DNA of 64,000 bases. Source: Eublepharis macularius (lineage: Eukaryota; Chordata; Lepidosauria; Squamata; Eublepharidae). Within the stretch, counting starts at the first letter, position 1; each line of letters begins with the position of its first letter. Shown piece after piece: positions 10,523 through 19,958 of the stretch. The position numbers and the translations under genes are program-made. The DNA lies in the NCBI RefSeq assembly GCF_028583425.1, contig NC_072800.1:8817001-8881000 (forward strand). Reading direction: 5' to 3'. The notes below the pieces were generated by a model, which searched no databases, was not told where the DNA came from, and was given only the letters and a program-made list of their open reading frames with translations.

Positions 10523-11763
10523 GCCACCCTGGGCTTGTGGTATGAGACACTGTTGCTGTTTTAGGACAGCATCAATGATACCTCAGTAGTCTTCAGGTTT
10601 CTCTTTCTTGTTCCTTTTTTGGGGTCATCAGTGAAGCAGCAATGTAACTGGAAAAAACAGCTATTTAAATTCTGATATAAGAATATCTCATGCAGTATTT
10701 CCTTTGCCAATTTTCAAAGTATGCTCAGTACTTGACAGAACACATTGCATGCATTTCTTCATCATCTTCATTCGAAATGCAACAAGGCCTATTACAGGAA
10801 AGAGACAATAAGTAGAAATTATTAAGTTGTCTATTTTCATTTTGTATTTAAACAAGTGAAATTTGGAAAAATGTTAAACTGGCCACCCATTTGATAGCTC
10901 CTTTCTTTTCAAAAGCTGCCTTTCTGGAGCCATGCTTGAGGAACCCAACAACCTCAAATATCCTCTAAAGCTAAGCATGCGCTATTTTCTGGTGAAGTGG
11001 CACCATTTGAAAGCCAAAACAAGACTTAGAATAGAGATAAACTAGACACAGGATGTGCGATCAAAAAGATTACTGCCTCTGAAGAACCTCCTTCTGCATG
11101 CACAACTTTGAGCACTGAACTGCAATACGCAATATGGGTTTTCTGTCTCCCCGTCCTGCTCTTTTCTGCTGGAGACCAGAGCAGGATGAGAAAAGCAGCT
11201 TTGGCCTCTCTCCCCTGCCTTCTCTGCTTCTGTAGACTGCCCAGTGCAGCTACTATGGGCTTCCCTTGTAACTAAGTGCTGTGGTTTTAAGAAAGGAGTC
11301 TGCAGCTTCTCCCATCATGCCGTTTGCTATTGCAAAAAAAAAAAAAAACCAAGTGGAGGCAAGCTGCTTGGGTCACAGTAAGAAAGAATGAGAGCGTGTG
11401 TGTGTGCGCGCGTGTGCACAAAATTCCCCATGTTATGCTGGATGCAAAGTTCTCACGTTGCTCCCCAGTGAACACAGGAACGTTGTCAGGGCTTTTTTTC
11501 TAGAAAAAGAGGTGATGGGACTCTGTGGGTTTCCAGCGCTGGGGGCAATTCTTGGCAGCAGCTGGTTCACAGTACCACATGTGCGTGCACAAAATGCACG
11601 CATGCTCCCAGGGCCAATGACACTGAATCACCTTTTCAGCGCTGGTTGGGGAAGTCTGTCTGTTCGGAGATTCCTTTCCAGGTGTGACTTGGTTGGTTTG
11701 TGCCACTCTCCGTCTCCCAGTTTTATTGTCGGATTGTATGATAGGTGTCGCCAATCATTGAGG
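10523..11763. other. hAT 3' flank and unassigned sequence
   Basis: I could not find a terminal inverted repeat that closes the hAT element. The stretch holds an A23 run at about 11,335-11,357 and a short (TG)n/(CG)n alternation near 11,396-11,416. No gene was recognised. Confidence 0.35.
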
Positions 11764-12437
11764 CAGGGCCGGCGCGCCCATGGAGGCCAGGTAGGCGGTG
11801 GCCTCGGGCGCGTGTGCACGGGAGGGGCGCTGGAGGGGGTGTTGGGGGTGGAGGCGCGCGCAGCGAAGCTGGAGTGACTGGGCTGCCTTCAGCTACTGCT
11901 GCAGCCAGCCAGCCAGCCCCTTGCTGCCGCCGCCGCCGCCACCACACACGCCAGCCGGGCACAGCCTCTGTGCGCCGCTCAAGCAGCGGCTCGCGGCTTC
12001 TGCGCCCAGCTGGGGCGTGCGGCGGCGGCGGCACGGAGCTGGCTGGATGGCTGCAGCAGCAGCTGTAGCCAGCCCACGCCAGCTCCGCTGTGCGCTCCTC
12101 CGCCCCAGCTGGGCGCAGAAACCGCGAGCTGCTGCTGGGGTGACGCATGGAGCAGCCTCCGTGCGCCGCCCCAGCCCCGGCTCGCAGCTTCTGCGCTCGG
12201 CTGGGGCATGTGGCGGCGGCGGCACGGGGCTGCCTGGCTGGCTGCAGCTACTGCTGCAGCCAGCCACCTCAGCTCCGCTGCGCACTCCTCCGCCCCGGCC
12301 GAGCGCAGAAGCTTCGGCGGTCGGCGTGCCGCCCAGCCCCCCTGCGGCGCGTGATGACGTCTGCGATGACGTCATCACGCCGCGCAGAGGCGCAAGGCAC
12401 GCTGCCGCAGGCGCCAAAACCTCTGGCGCCGGCCCTG
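11764..12437. mobile_element. Non-autonomous hAT-like element, GC-rich
   Basis: The ends are inverted: it starts 'cagggccggcgc' and ends 'gcgccggccctg'. It is flanked by 'cattgagg' (11,756-11,763) and 'gattgagg' (12,438-12,445), an 8-bp duplication with one mismatch, as expected for hAT. The 674-bp interior is very rich in GC and CpG and made of inverted and direct repeats of a 'gctgcagcagcagctg'-like core and a 'cgcagaagc' motif. It encodes nothing convincing; the long frames on both strands are a consequence of base composition. Confidence 0.78.
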
Positions 12438-12445
12438 GATTGAGG

Positions 12446-12701
12446 TATCTAATCAACATACAATTCTTGCAGTTCTACCTGCTTTTTGGGACAGATTTTC
12501 TCCAAACTTGTTGTGGATGGATTCTTTGCTTTTGTTTTCAACCAAAAACACTGTATTTCAGGAATTCACAGAACCGGAGGGTCTCCCTCAAGCATCGTGC
12601 CCGCATGTTGCGCCACGCCCCAATGCATGTGGTAAAGCATATGTTCCCAATGACTTCCCTGCTGGCTAATTTGCTTCCCCCCCACCTTTTCTTTTCCCAT
12701 T
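12446..12701. other. Unassigned pre-insertion DNA
   Basis: Short stretch between the GC-rich hAT derivative and the target-site duplication of L1-A. No feature recognised. Confidence 0.4.
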
Positions 12702-12717
12702 AACTCTTGGAATAACA
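12702..12717 (+). repeat. L1-A target-site duplication, 5' copy
   Basis: 'aactcttggaataaca' occurs here and again at 18,832-18,847 after the poly(A) tail. It is a perfect 16-bp match, and the junction 'att|aac' fits the TT|AA preference of the L1 endonuclease. Confidence 0.95.
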
Positions 12718-13628
12718 GGACTTCCGGTTTGGGATTCATGGAGGTCTAACGCAGCTCCATTTGCGGAGCTGACCGGACTGCCGTTTTAACCGGCCGGAGG
12801 GGTGAAAATAACCCGCGGCCGACTGCTCTCAGGCGGGGAGCAGGCAAAGAACGCTCAAGACCCTAGGGTGAGCTAGATCTCGGATGAGGGGGGGCTCTAC
12901 TCAAGGAGTCTCCCCCCCAATCCTTGAGGTCCCACCTTGCGACGGGTCGGCTATAATCTCTGCGGCAGTTCTGGGGCCAATTCGGCTGGCATAAGACCTA
13001 CATACCCAAGCTTCGATCGGGGAGGGAAGTCGAGAGGAGAATTTAAGATCGAAACAGCGATTACAACCCGAGAAAGTTGAAGAGAAGGTAAAGATCGCTA
13101 TCTCTTGAAACGGGACAGATTGATAAAAACAGAGAGGAAAGAAAGTAGATTTTTAAACTGCAACAGACTAGTGAAAAGGAGGTGAAGACTCGGCAGGAGT
13201 TGTATTTTAAAAGAGACTAAATTTAAAGAAGTTATTGCAAAAATCGGACTATTGTTTTGAATACCTGTGGTTTTGGAGCTGTGGGAAAAAGACACCATCG
13301 CGAGACCTGCTGTGGGAAGACGGGAGACAGGAAGTGCGTAACAACAATAGAGTGGCTGGAGGGAAGCGGCCCTTGCCGACGGACAGGAAGTAGGGAATCG
13401 CCATTTTTGAAAAGGGAAGGGTCGCGGCGTCAGCGGAAGAGGAAGTAGGCCATCTTGGATTACAATAACATAGAGAAACCATAGAGAAAAGACGCCCGAC
13501 ATTTTGGATACAAAAAATTAATTTTGGCAAAGATTGGGACATTTGAAAAAAAGGAAAACGTTTAAACATACGCCACGGAGCTAAGGAAGAGAGCAGATTC
13601 GTGGGAGCGAGCTAAAGCAAGCCCCACG
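12718..13628 (+). promoter_or_regulatory. L1-A 5' UTR with presumed internal promoter
   Basis: It begins 'ggacttccggtttgggatt' directly after the target-site duplication. The minus-strand L1-B has the same start ('gacttccggtttgggatcc'), so both copies reach the family's natural 5' end. The roughly 910-bp region should contain the internal promoter, as in other L1 elements. The initiating motif itself is not identifiable by eye. Confidence 0.7.
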
Positions 13629-14411
13629 ATGTCGAAAAAAGAGTGGCAATCGGCAATAGAAAATTTGGACAAAAAGCTTATAGACATGATGAAAGAACTT
13701 AAGGACACGAAATTGGAGCTTATTAAAGAGGTCAAAGAAGTTACACAGACAGTAAAGTCGGAGCTGTCAGAAGTGAAAAAAGGCGTGGAAACGATTAGTA
13801 GTGAATTACAAGGAACGCAGCAGAGAGTTAAAACAGTAGAAGACGCGATGGAGAATTTAATAGAAACGCAACAAACAGAGATGAGACTGGTGAAGGGGAG
13901 GATGTCAGTTGCAGAAACTAAACACATGGAGAAGCAGCTTCGTTTTCGTGGTCTGCCAGAAGTGGAAGGGAAGTCAGCGCAAGAACAGATGACTGAGGTG
14001 TTGGCTGATTACCTGGGGAAGGAGGAGGAGGAAATTGTGGCTATCCTAGATGTGGCGTACCGTGTGAACTCGAGAATTGCAACCCAGAGGAAACTACCAA
14101 GGGATGTGATTGTGCAGTTTACAACTAGAAACATGAAAGAGAGGATTGTGACAAAACAATTTCAAGATCCATTGGAGATTGATGGCAAGACGAAAATCAT
14201 AATGAAGGAACTGCCCAGATCAGTGTTACTGGACAGGAAAAAATATAGAGTGCTAATTCAAACTTTGAAGGACATGAATATCAGATACAGATGGGAGTTA
14301 CCGGAAGGAGTGTCCTTTGAGTTTGGAGGGGCAAAAAAACGCATCAGATCTGAGCGGGAGATGGAGAGATTTATCAAGGACAATGAAAAAGACCTACCAA
14401 CAAAACCATGA
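13629..14411 (+). CDS. ORF1: L1-A ORF1 protein (RNA-binding chaperone)
   Basis: Open frame of 260 codons with no lesion. L1 ORF1p is a trimeric RNA-binding chaperone that packages its own transcript. Residues about 5-95 are charged and heptad-like (many Lys, Glu, Leu) and should form the coiled coil. From about residue 98 comes the RRM-like domain, starting 'EKQLRFRGLPEVEGKSAQE' and including 'DVAYRVNS' and 'RDVIVQFTTRNMKERI'. A C-terminal domain follows with 'IIMKELPRSVLLDRKKYR' and 'IRYRWELPEGVSFEFGGA'. It is shorter than mammalian ORF1p, mostly in the N-terminal part. The ATG follows 'agccccacg', and the homologous Met is kept in L1-B. The stop codon overlaps the ORF2 start in ATGA. Confidence 0.93.
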   Translation: MSKKEWQSAIENLDKKLIDMMKELKDTKLELIKEVKEVTQTVKSELSEVKKGVETISSELQGTQQRVKTVEDAMENLIETQQTEMRLVKGRMSVAETKHMEKQLRFRGLPEVEGKSAQEQMTEVLADYLGKEEEEIVAILDVAYRVNSRIATQRKLPRDVIVQFTTRNMKERIVTKQFQDPLEIDGKTKIIMKELPRSVLLDRKKYRVLIQTLKDMNIRYRWELPEGVSFEFGGAKKRIRSEREMERFIKDNEKDLPTKP

Positions 14412-17400
14412 ATATGGAGTGTAATGTATTATCTTGGAATGTAAATGGACTAAACTCACCGAATAAGAGGAAAAATATTTTTCATTGGCTACTAAAACAA
14501 AAATGTGATATTGTTTGTTTGCAGGAGACCCATATTAGAAAACAGGATGTAAAATATTTAAAATCTGGAAAATTGGGCAAAGAATTTGTAGCGGCCTCTA
14601 ACAAGAAAAAAAGAGGAGTGGTGTTGTACATAAAAGAGGAGCTGCAGCCAAAATTTGTTATGAGAGATGTGGAAGCTAGATTTGTAGCGGTGGAATGTAA
14701 TTGGAATTTAAAGAGAGTGTTGGTAGTCGGACTTTATGCACCTAACGGTGCAAAGGAAAGCTTCTTTGAGGATTTAAGGAAGCATTTAGACGATCTTGTA
14801 TATGACCAGATAATTCTTGCTGGAGATTTTAATGGAGTGACAGATTTGGAACTAGATAAAAAGACTACAACAGCACAAAAGAAAAGAGGACTATTGCCAA
14901 AGCTTTTTTTTGAGTTGATTCAACAAGAGACTCTCGAAGATGTATGGAGGAGAGAATATCCTAAAACCAAACAGTTTACTTTTTATTCTGCAAGGCATCT
15001 TACATTATCAAGAATTGATATGATCTGGGCCTCAAAGGACTTAGCGTTATGGACTAAGGAGGTAGAAATAATGCCGATGGTAGGCTCAGATCACAATCCA
15101 ATTATGTGGAAATTTGGAAAAAGGAGAAAAAGGAAAGCCTGGAGAATAAATGAGGACTTGCTACAGGAAAGTGAAAATATGGAAATATTGAGAAGAGAGA
15201 CAAAGTTTTTTATACAATATAACGTGAATAAAGAAGTACCAACCAGTAAAGTTTGGGACGCGTACAAGGCGGTTGTAAGGGGCATACTAATGGACTTAAA
15301 TGGCAGAGCAAGGAAAAAGAAAGAGGAGAAAAGACAAGAGATTGAGGAGAAAATAAAGGCCAAAGAAATACAGTTAAAAAAGAGACCAGGGAAAAAGAAA
15401 ATACATCAGGAAATTAAAATTCTTCAAGAACAGTTAACAGCAATGAGTAATAAAGAATTGGAGTGGAACCTTAAAAGACTGAATCAAAAAGCTTTTGAGG
15501 GTGCTAATAAACCTGGGAAATATTTGGCATGGCAATTGAAGAAGAAAAGGGAAAAGAAAATAATAAATAAAATCTGTGAAGAAAATAAAACGTACCTGGA
15601 GCAGACTACCATTAGTAGAGCCTTTTATAAATTTTATGCTAAGCTGTATAATAAAAAAGAAGTAACCAAAGAATCAATAGCATCATATTTGGAGAAAACC
15701 AAACTTCCAGAGATCTTGGAAGCTTGGAGAAATAAGTTGAATAGTGAAGTAACTGATGAGGAAATAAGTAAGGCAATACAATCTGCAAATCTAGGAAAGG
15801 CGCCAGGGCCAGATGGACTTACGGCTAAATTTTATAAGACAATGGCCAACGAACTGGCACCATTCCTAAAAGAGGTGATGAACGGAGTTTTGAGGGATCA
15901 AAGAATTCCAGACACTTGGAGCGAAGCGAATATATCATTGATCCCAAAAGAGGGCCAAGATTTGACTAACGTGAAAAATTACAGACCTATATCACTACTT
16001 AACAATGATTATAAAATTTTTACGAAGATATTGGCGGAGAGACTGAAGGGGTGGCTCTCGGAAGTCATAGAGGAGGAACAAGCAGGCTTTTTGCCAGACA
16101 GACAAATAAGAGACAATTTAAGGACAGTGATCAATGCTATTGAATATTATGATAAGCGTTGTGACAAAGAGGTTGGTTTCTTCTTTGTAGACGCTGAAAA
16201 AGCGTTTGACAATTTAAACTGGGATTTTTTGTTTGCCACTATGGAAAAGCTACAATTGGGAGAAAGATTCATCAGAGCAATTAAAGAAATTTATAGAGAC
16301 CAGACTGCAGCAATTGTAGTGAATGATGAACTGACCAAGAAATTGATGATTAGTAAAGGAACAAGACAAGGTTGCCCGTTATCTCCATTGTTGTTCATTT
16401 TAGTATTGGAGATTCTGATGATACAAATACGACAAGACGAGGAAATACGAGGAATAAAAATAAAGGACTATTCATACAAGGTTAGAGCATTTGCAGATGA
16501 CATAATGTTAATTGTAGAAGATCCATTGGAGAACATGCCAAAAGTGATAGACAAGATCAAGGAGTTTGGTGACTTGGCAGGTTTCTTCATTAACAAAAAG
16601 AAGTCAAAGATATTATGTAAAAACATGACTAAGCAGAAACAACAATTGTTAATGGAAACAACGGACTGTGAAGTAACTAGTAAGGTGAAATATTTGGGAG
16701 TTGAGCTGACTGCAAAAAATATAGATTTGTTCAAGAATAATTATGAAAAATTATGGACTCAGATAGAGAGAGACTTGATCAAATGGAATAGACTGAATTT
16801 GTCATGGTTGGGCAGGATTGCAGCAGTTAAGATGAATGTGTTACCAAGAGTAATGTTTTTGCTACAGACAATACCAATCATCAGAGACTCTAAACAATTT
16901 GAAAAATGGCAGAGGAAAATATCAGATTTTGTTTGGGCAGGCAAGAAGCCTCGAGTGAAAGTAAAAGTTCTACAAGATGCAAAGGAAAGAGGCGGAATGC
17001 AACTGCCCAACCTGAGACTTTACCATGATGCAATCTGCCTAGTTTGGTTAAAAGAGTGGATGACATTAAAGAATAAGAAACTATTAGCCCTAGAGGGATA
17101 TAAAAAAATTTTTGGATGGCACGCATACCTATGGCATGACAAAGTAAAGGTCAACTCGATGTTCCTGCATCATTTTGTAAGGAGAAGTTTATATACAATC
17201 TGGAAGAAGTACAGAATTTACCTACAAGAAGGAACCCCTTTGTGGGTGGTTCCATACGAGGTGATAGATCCGAGAGCTGTTGATAATGAACAACAATGTT
17301 TAACGTACAAAGAAATAACTAAAACTGAAGTGTCTAAACTTAGAATAAAGACGCAAGAGGAACTATCACCGAACTACGATTGGTTCCAGTATAGACAGAT

Positions 17401-18169
17401 CAGAGATTTGTATAACTCGGACTCTGTAAAGGGAGGTATACGAACAGAGAATTCGGAACTAGAGCAGACCCTTTTTAAAGAGGACAAGAAAAGAATATCC
17501 AAGGTATACCAAGTACTGTTGAAATGGTATACCGAGGATGAGACAGTTAAAACACAAATGGTGAAATGGGCTATAAATTTTAATAAAGAAATAACAATGG
17601 AGGCATGGGAATACTTGTGGAAAACTACAATGAAGACAACGACATGTATTAATATTAAAGAGAACATTTTCAAAATGATCTATCGTTGGTACATGACACC
17701 AAAGAAGATTGCGCTAGGAAACTTGAACACTTCTAATAAATGCTGGAAATGTAGAAAGCATGAGGGCTCCCTCTATCATATGTGGTGGTCGTGTGAGGTA
17801 GCTAGGCAGTTCTGGGGGGAAATAATAAGAGAAATGAGTGAAATTTTACAGTTTCAAATAAATAAGAACCCAGAACTCCTGCTGCTAAACTTGGGAATGG
17901 AGGGAATCCCAGCCCACCATAGGACGTTGATATTTTATATGACTGCAGCAGCTAGACTTTTGTATGCGCAGAAATGGAAAGTACAAGAAGTGCCAACTAT
18001 TGAAGATTGGATCTACAAATTGCTGTATATGGCTGAAATGGACAAGATGACAAGAAAACTGAGAGATCTGGACTCAGGGCAGTTTAACACAGACTGGGAG
18101 AAGCTGAAACAATATCTGGAGAAGAAGTGGGAGGTGGGAGGAAAACTGTGGCAGTTTGAGAACTACTGA
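14408..18169 (+). CDS. ORF2: L1-A ORF2 protein (endonuclease and reverse transcriptase), intact
   Basis: Uninterrupted frame of 1,253 codons, close to the normal L1 ORF2 length. It makes the target nick and copies L1 RNA into the break. Endonuclease, residues 1 to about 235: Asn11 in 'SWNVNGLNS', Glu40 in 'LQETHI', 'YAPNGAK', 'LAGDFNG', 'LSRIDMIWASK' and the 'GSDHNPI' box. The reverse transcriptase includes 'GKAPGPDGLTAKFYK', 'VKNYRPISLLN', 'EEQAGFLPDRQIRDN', 'FFVDAEKAFDNLNWDF', 'GTRQGCPLSPLLFILVLE' and the catalytic FADD at residues 695-698. The C-terminal Cys/His knuckle is CX2CX8HX4C, starting at Cys1112. All catalytic residues I can check are present. The start overlaps the ORF1 stop by 4 nt, and translation probably depends on reinitiation. 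Retrotransposition competence cannot be proven from sequence alone. Confidence 0.95.
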   Translation: MNMECNVLSWNVNGLNSPNKRKNIFHWLLKQKCDIVCLQETHIRKQDVKYLKSGKLGKEFVAASNKKKRGVVLYIKEELQPKFVMRDVEARFVAVECNWNLKRVLVVGLYAPNGAKESFFEDLRKHLDDLVYDQIILAGDFNGVTDLELDKKTTTAQKKRGLLPKLFFELIQQETLEDVWRREYPKTKQFTFYSARHLTLSRIDMIWASKDLALWTKEVEIMPMVGSDHNPIMWKFGKRRKRKAWRINEDLLQESENMEILRRETKFFIQYNVNKEVPTSKVWDAYKAVVRGILMDLNGRARKKKEEKRQEIEEKIKAKEIQLKKRPGKKKIHQEIKILQEQLTAMSNKELEWNLKRLNQKAFEGANKPGKYLAWQLKKKREKKIINKICEENKTYLEQTTISRAFYKFYAKLYNKKEVTKESIASYLEKTKLPEILEAWRNKLNSEVTDEEISKAIQSANLGKAPGPDGLTAKFYKTMANELAPFLKEVMNGVLRDQRIPDTWSEANISLIPKEGQDLTNVKNYRPISLLNNDYKIFTKILAERLKGWLSEVIEEEQAGFLPDRQIRDNLRTVINAIEYYDKRCDKEVGFFFVDAEKAFDNLNWDFLFATMEKLQLGERFIRAIKEIYRDQTAAIVVNDELTKKLMISKGTRQGCPLSPLLFILVLEILMIQIRQDEEIRGIKIKDYSYKVRAFADDIMLIVEDPLENMPKVIDKIKEFGDLAGFFINKKKSKILCKNMTKQKQQLLMETTDCEVTSKVKYLGVELTAKNIDLFKNNYEKLWTQIERDLIKWNRLNLSWLGRIAAVKMNVLPRVMFLLQTIPIIRDSKQFEKWQRKISDFVWAGKKPRVKVKVLQDAKERGGMQLPNLRLYHDAICLVWLKEWMTLKNKKLLALEGYKKIFGWHAYLWHDKVKVNSMFLHHFVRRSLYTIWKKYRIYLQEGTPLWVVPYEVIDPRAVDNEQQCLTYKEITKTEVSKLRIKTQEELSPNYDWFQYRQIRDLYNSDSVKGGIRTENSELEQTLFKEDKKRISKVYQVLLKWYTEDETVKTQMVKWAINFNKEITMEAWEYLWKTTMKTTTCINIKENIFKMIYRWYMTPKKIALGNLNTSNKCWKCRKHEGSLYHMWWSCEVARQFWGEIIREMSEILQFQINKNPELLLLNLGMEGIPAHHRTLIFYMTAAARLLYAQKWKVQEVPTIEDWIYKLLYMAEMDKMTRKLRDLDSGQFNTDWEKLKQYLEKKWEVGGKLWQFENY

Positions 18170-18831
18170 AGTACAATAAAAGTATAAAAGAGAGGGGTGA
18201 CTTTACCGGGGGAGGAAGAGAAATGTGAATTTATAAGCAGTTAGATTAATTAATTGATTGAGATATATATAGATATGTAAAGGTTAATTGATAGAATATT
18301 GATAGAGAATAATTAACGGTTTAAACATGAGGATTGAGTAATTAACAATATTTTTTTTTACTTGATAAGACTTATATGCACCAAACTGAATGTATAGAAG
18401 AGTTAAAATGACTGACTATGTGATGAGTTATATAGAAATACTATAAAAAGAAGAAATGATTAATATAGAGAGAACAAATCAAATTGTTTGATTTAAATGT
18501 GGGAAATTTTTATGGTTTATGACATACAGAAATATTCAAAACTGGAAAATGGGATAAATTGTTTATCTAAAGAAGTATAGTTTGGATGTTTAGTAAGTAA
18601 AAGAGTTAAAGATGTACTGCTTAATATAATGGAGAATATATATTTGTTTTAGATAGAGGAAATTAATAGAAGTAAGGGAAAAGGGACAGAGGGTGGGAAA
18701 GCTGTTGGAAGTCAACAAAAGGGGGGGAAAGGGAGGGGGTTAGAAACGAAAAATTAGGGGATAATTGAATGCAATGTAATGTAAAAATATTAATGTTCTA
18801 ACCCAATAAAAATTTTACAAAAAAAAAAAAA
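18170..18831 (+). other. L1-A 3' UTR and poly(A) tail
   Basis: About 650 bp after the ORF2 stop. It is AT-rich, with a G-rich tract near 18,719-18,740 ('gggggggaaagggaggggg'), a common feature of L1 3' UTRs. A polyadenylation signal 'aataaa' lies at about 18,805, followed by an A-run that ends at the 3' target-site duplication (18,832-18,847). Confidence 0.85.
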
Positions 18832-18847
18832 AACTCTTGGAATAACA

Positions 18848-19589
18848 CACGCCTTCAGCAGTTTCAACAATGAGGAGGTCACGGCCCCTTTGAGTACTAC
18901 ACATAAATATTCTGTTTGGCTGACAGGGAACTTACAGCGTCTGTGACTAATTGGCGGCTTCACTGAGAGAGTATGCGAAACTGTTCCACAGGGATTTAGT
19001 GAGTAAAGCTCTTTGGGCTTTGGGCTTACGGCAATAATGTCGTTTACTATGTTTATGTAGTAATTGTAAAATTATTTATTTGCAATAAGACTACATGTGC
19101 CTGCTGAAGAAGTGATCCATTCACGAAACGGGCTAATACTACGTATGCTGGCAAATCCCGTCCTGTGGCTGAAGAGGTGGCTGAAGTTGCTGACTTGGCG
19201 TTGGACCCCTTCAGCTCTTCACAGCCTCTTTTCTTCAATTGCAGCTTGATGTTATTGGACATTTTCGCCCTTTAAATGTTTTTGCTGTGGACGGTATTCT
19301 TTGTAAACCGTTTCATGGCTGCCTAATTGAATGGAAATGCCAATGTGCACCCTTGTATTGTTGTAATTGAGTATTGCTGCCCTTAGGTTGTATAATTCTT
19401 AGGAGGTGCCTGCGTGCACCCCTTCTTTACTGTTTTGAGCCAGTGAGCACATTTGTGATGTATTTACTGGGATGGTTGTTGTAATACTCACATCTTGATT
19501 ACTTTAGCACTTGTATATACACATTATAACTATATTTTTGATAATTTGAGTGTTCTTAATGTGTATTCATTGAGTTTTCACTTTTCAGT
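18848..19589. other. Unassigned sequence between L1-A and the Gypsy/L1-B stack
   Basis: It contains 'tcacgaaacgggctaatac' near 19,120, which may belong to an old repeat, but there is no coding or structural evidence. No gene is visible. Confidence 0.35.
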
Positions 19590-19627
19590 TTTGCTTTCTG
19601 TTCAAACAATTAAGGTGGGCAGAATTC
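19590..19627 (+). mobile_element. Gypsy-B fragment left of the L1-B insertion, with target duplication
   Basis: The last codons before L1-B read 'KQLRWAEF' on the plus strand, the start of a conserved Gypsy RNase H C-terminal block. The same 'aaggtgggcagaattc' occurs at 19,612-19,627 and 25,467-25,482 and is the 16-bp duplication made by L1-B. The Gypsy frame continues at 25,483. Sequence left of about 19,590 is no longer recognisable as Gypsy. Confidence 0.7.
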
Positions 19628-19958
19628 TTTTTTTTTTAATTTTATTGGTGACTTTCCCTCCCCCCTCCTTATAGACTTCCAACAGCTTTCCAGCCCTTAA
19701 CCTATCTTATTGCTTAAACTATTTTCTACTATATTCTTCTAAAACATACATATATTGTATCTCTTAATCTAAGCCTGTTCAAATTCTTTTATATATACTA
19801 TATCGTCTCCACTAATATATCCATTGTCTACATCATTAACTGAACTAAGTATTTTTAATAAAGTCAAACTAATAATATTACTAGCTTAGGTTGATTAATA
19901 GCCAAGTTTTCCCATTAATGGTAAAGTTACTTCTCTCTTCTATTTCTCAAATCACAAT

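Noticed and set aside
11764..12437. CpG island or first exon of a neighbouring gene
   Set aside because: Defined inverted ends and a near-perfect 8-bp flanking duplication show a mobile element instead.
11723..12703. Several long GC-rich frames on both strands (141 to 301 codons)
   Set aside because: They arise from the CpG-rich hAT derivative. The residues are repetitive Ala/Arg/Pro/Gly with no domain on either strand.
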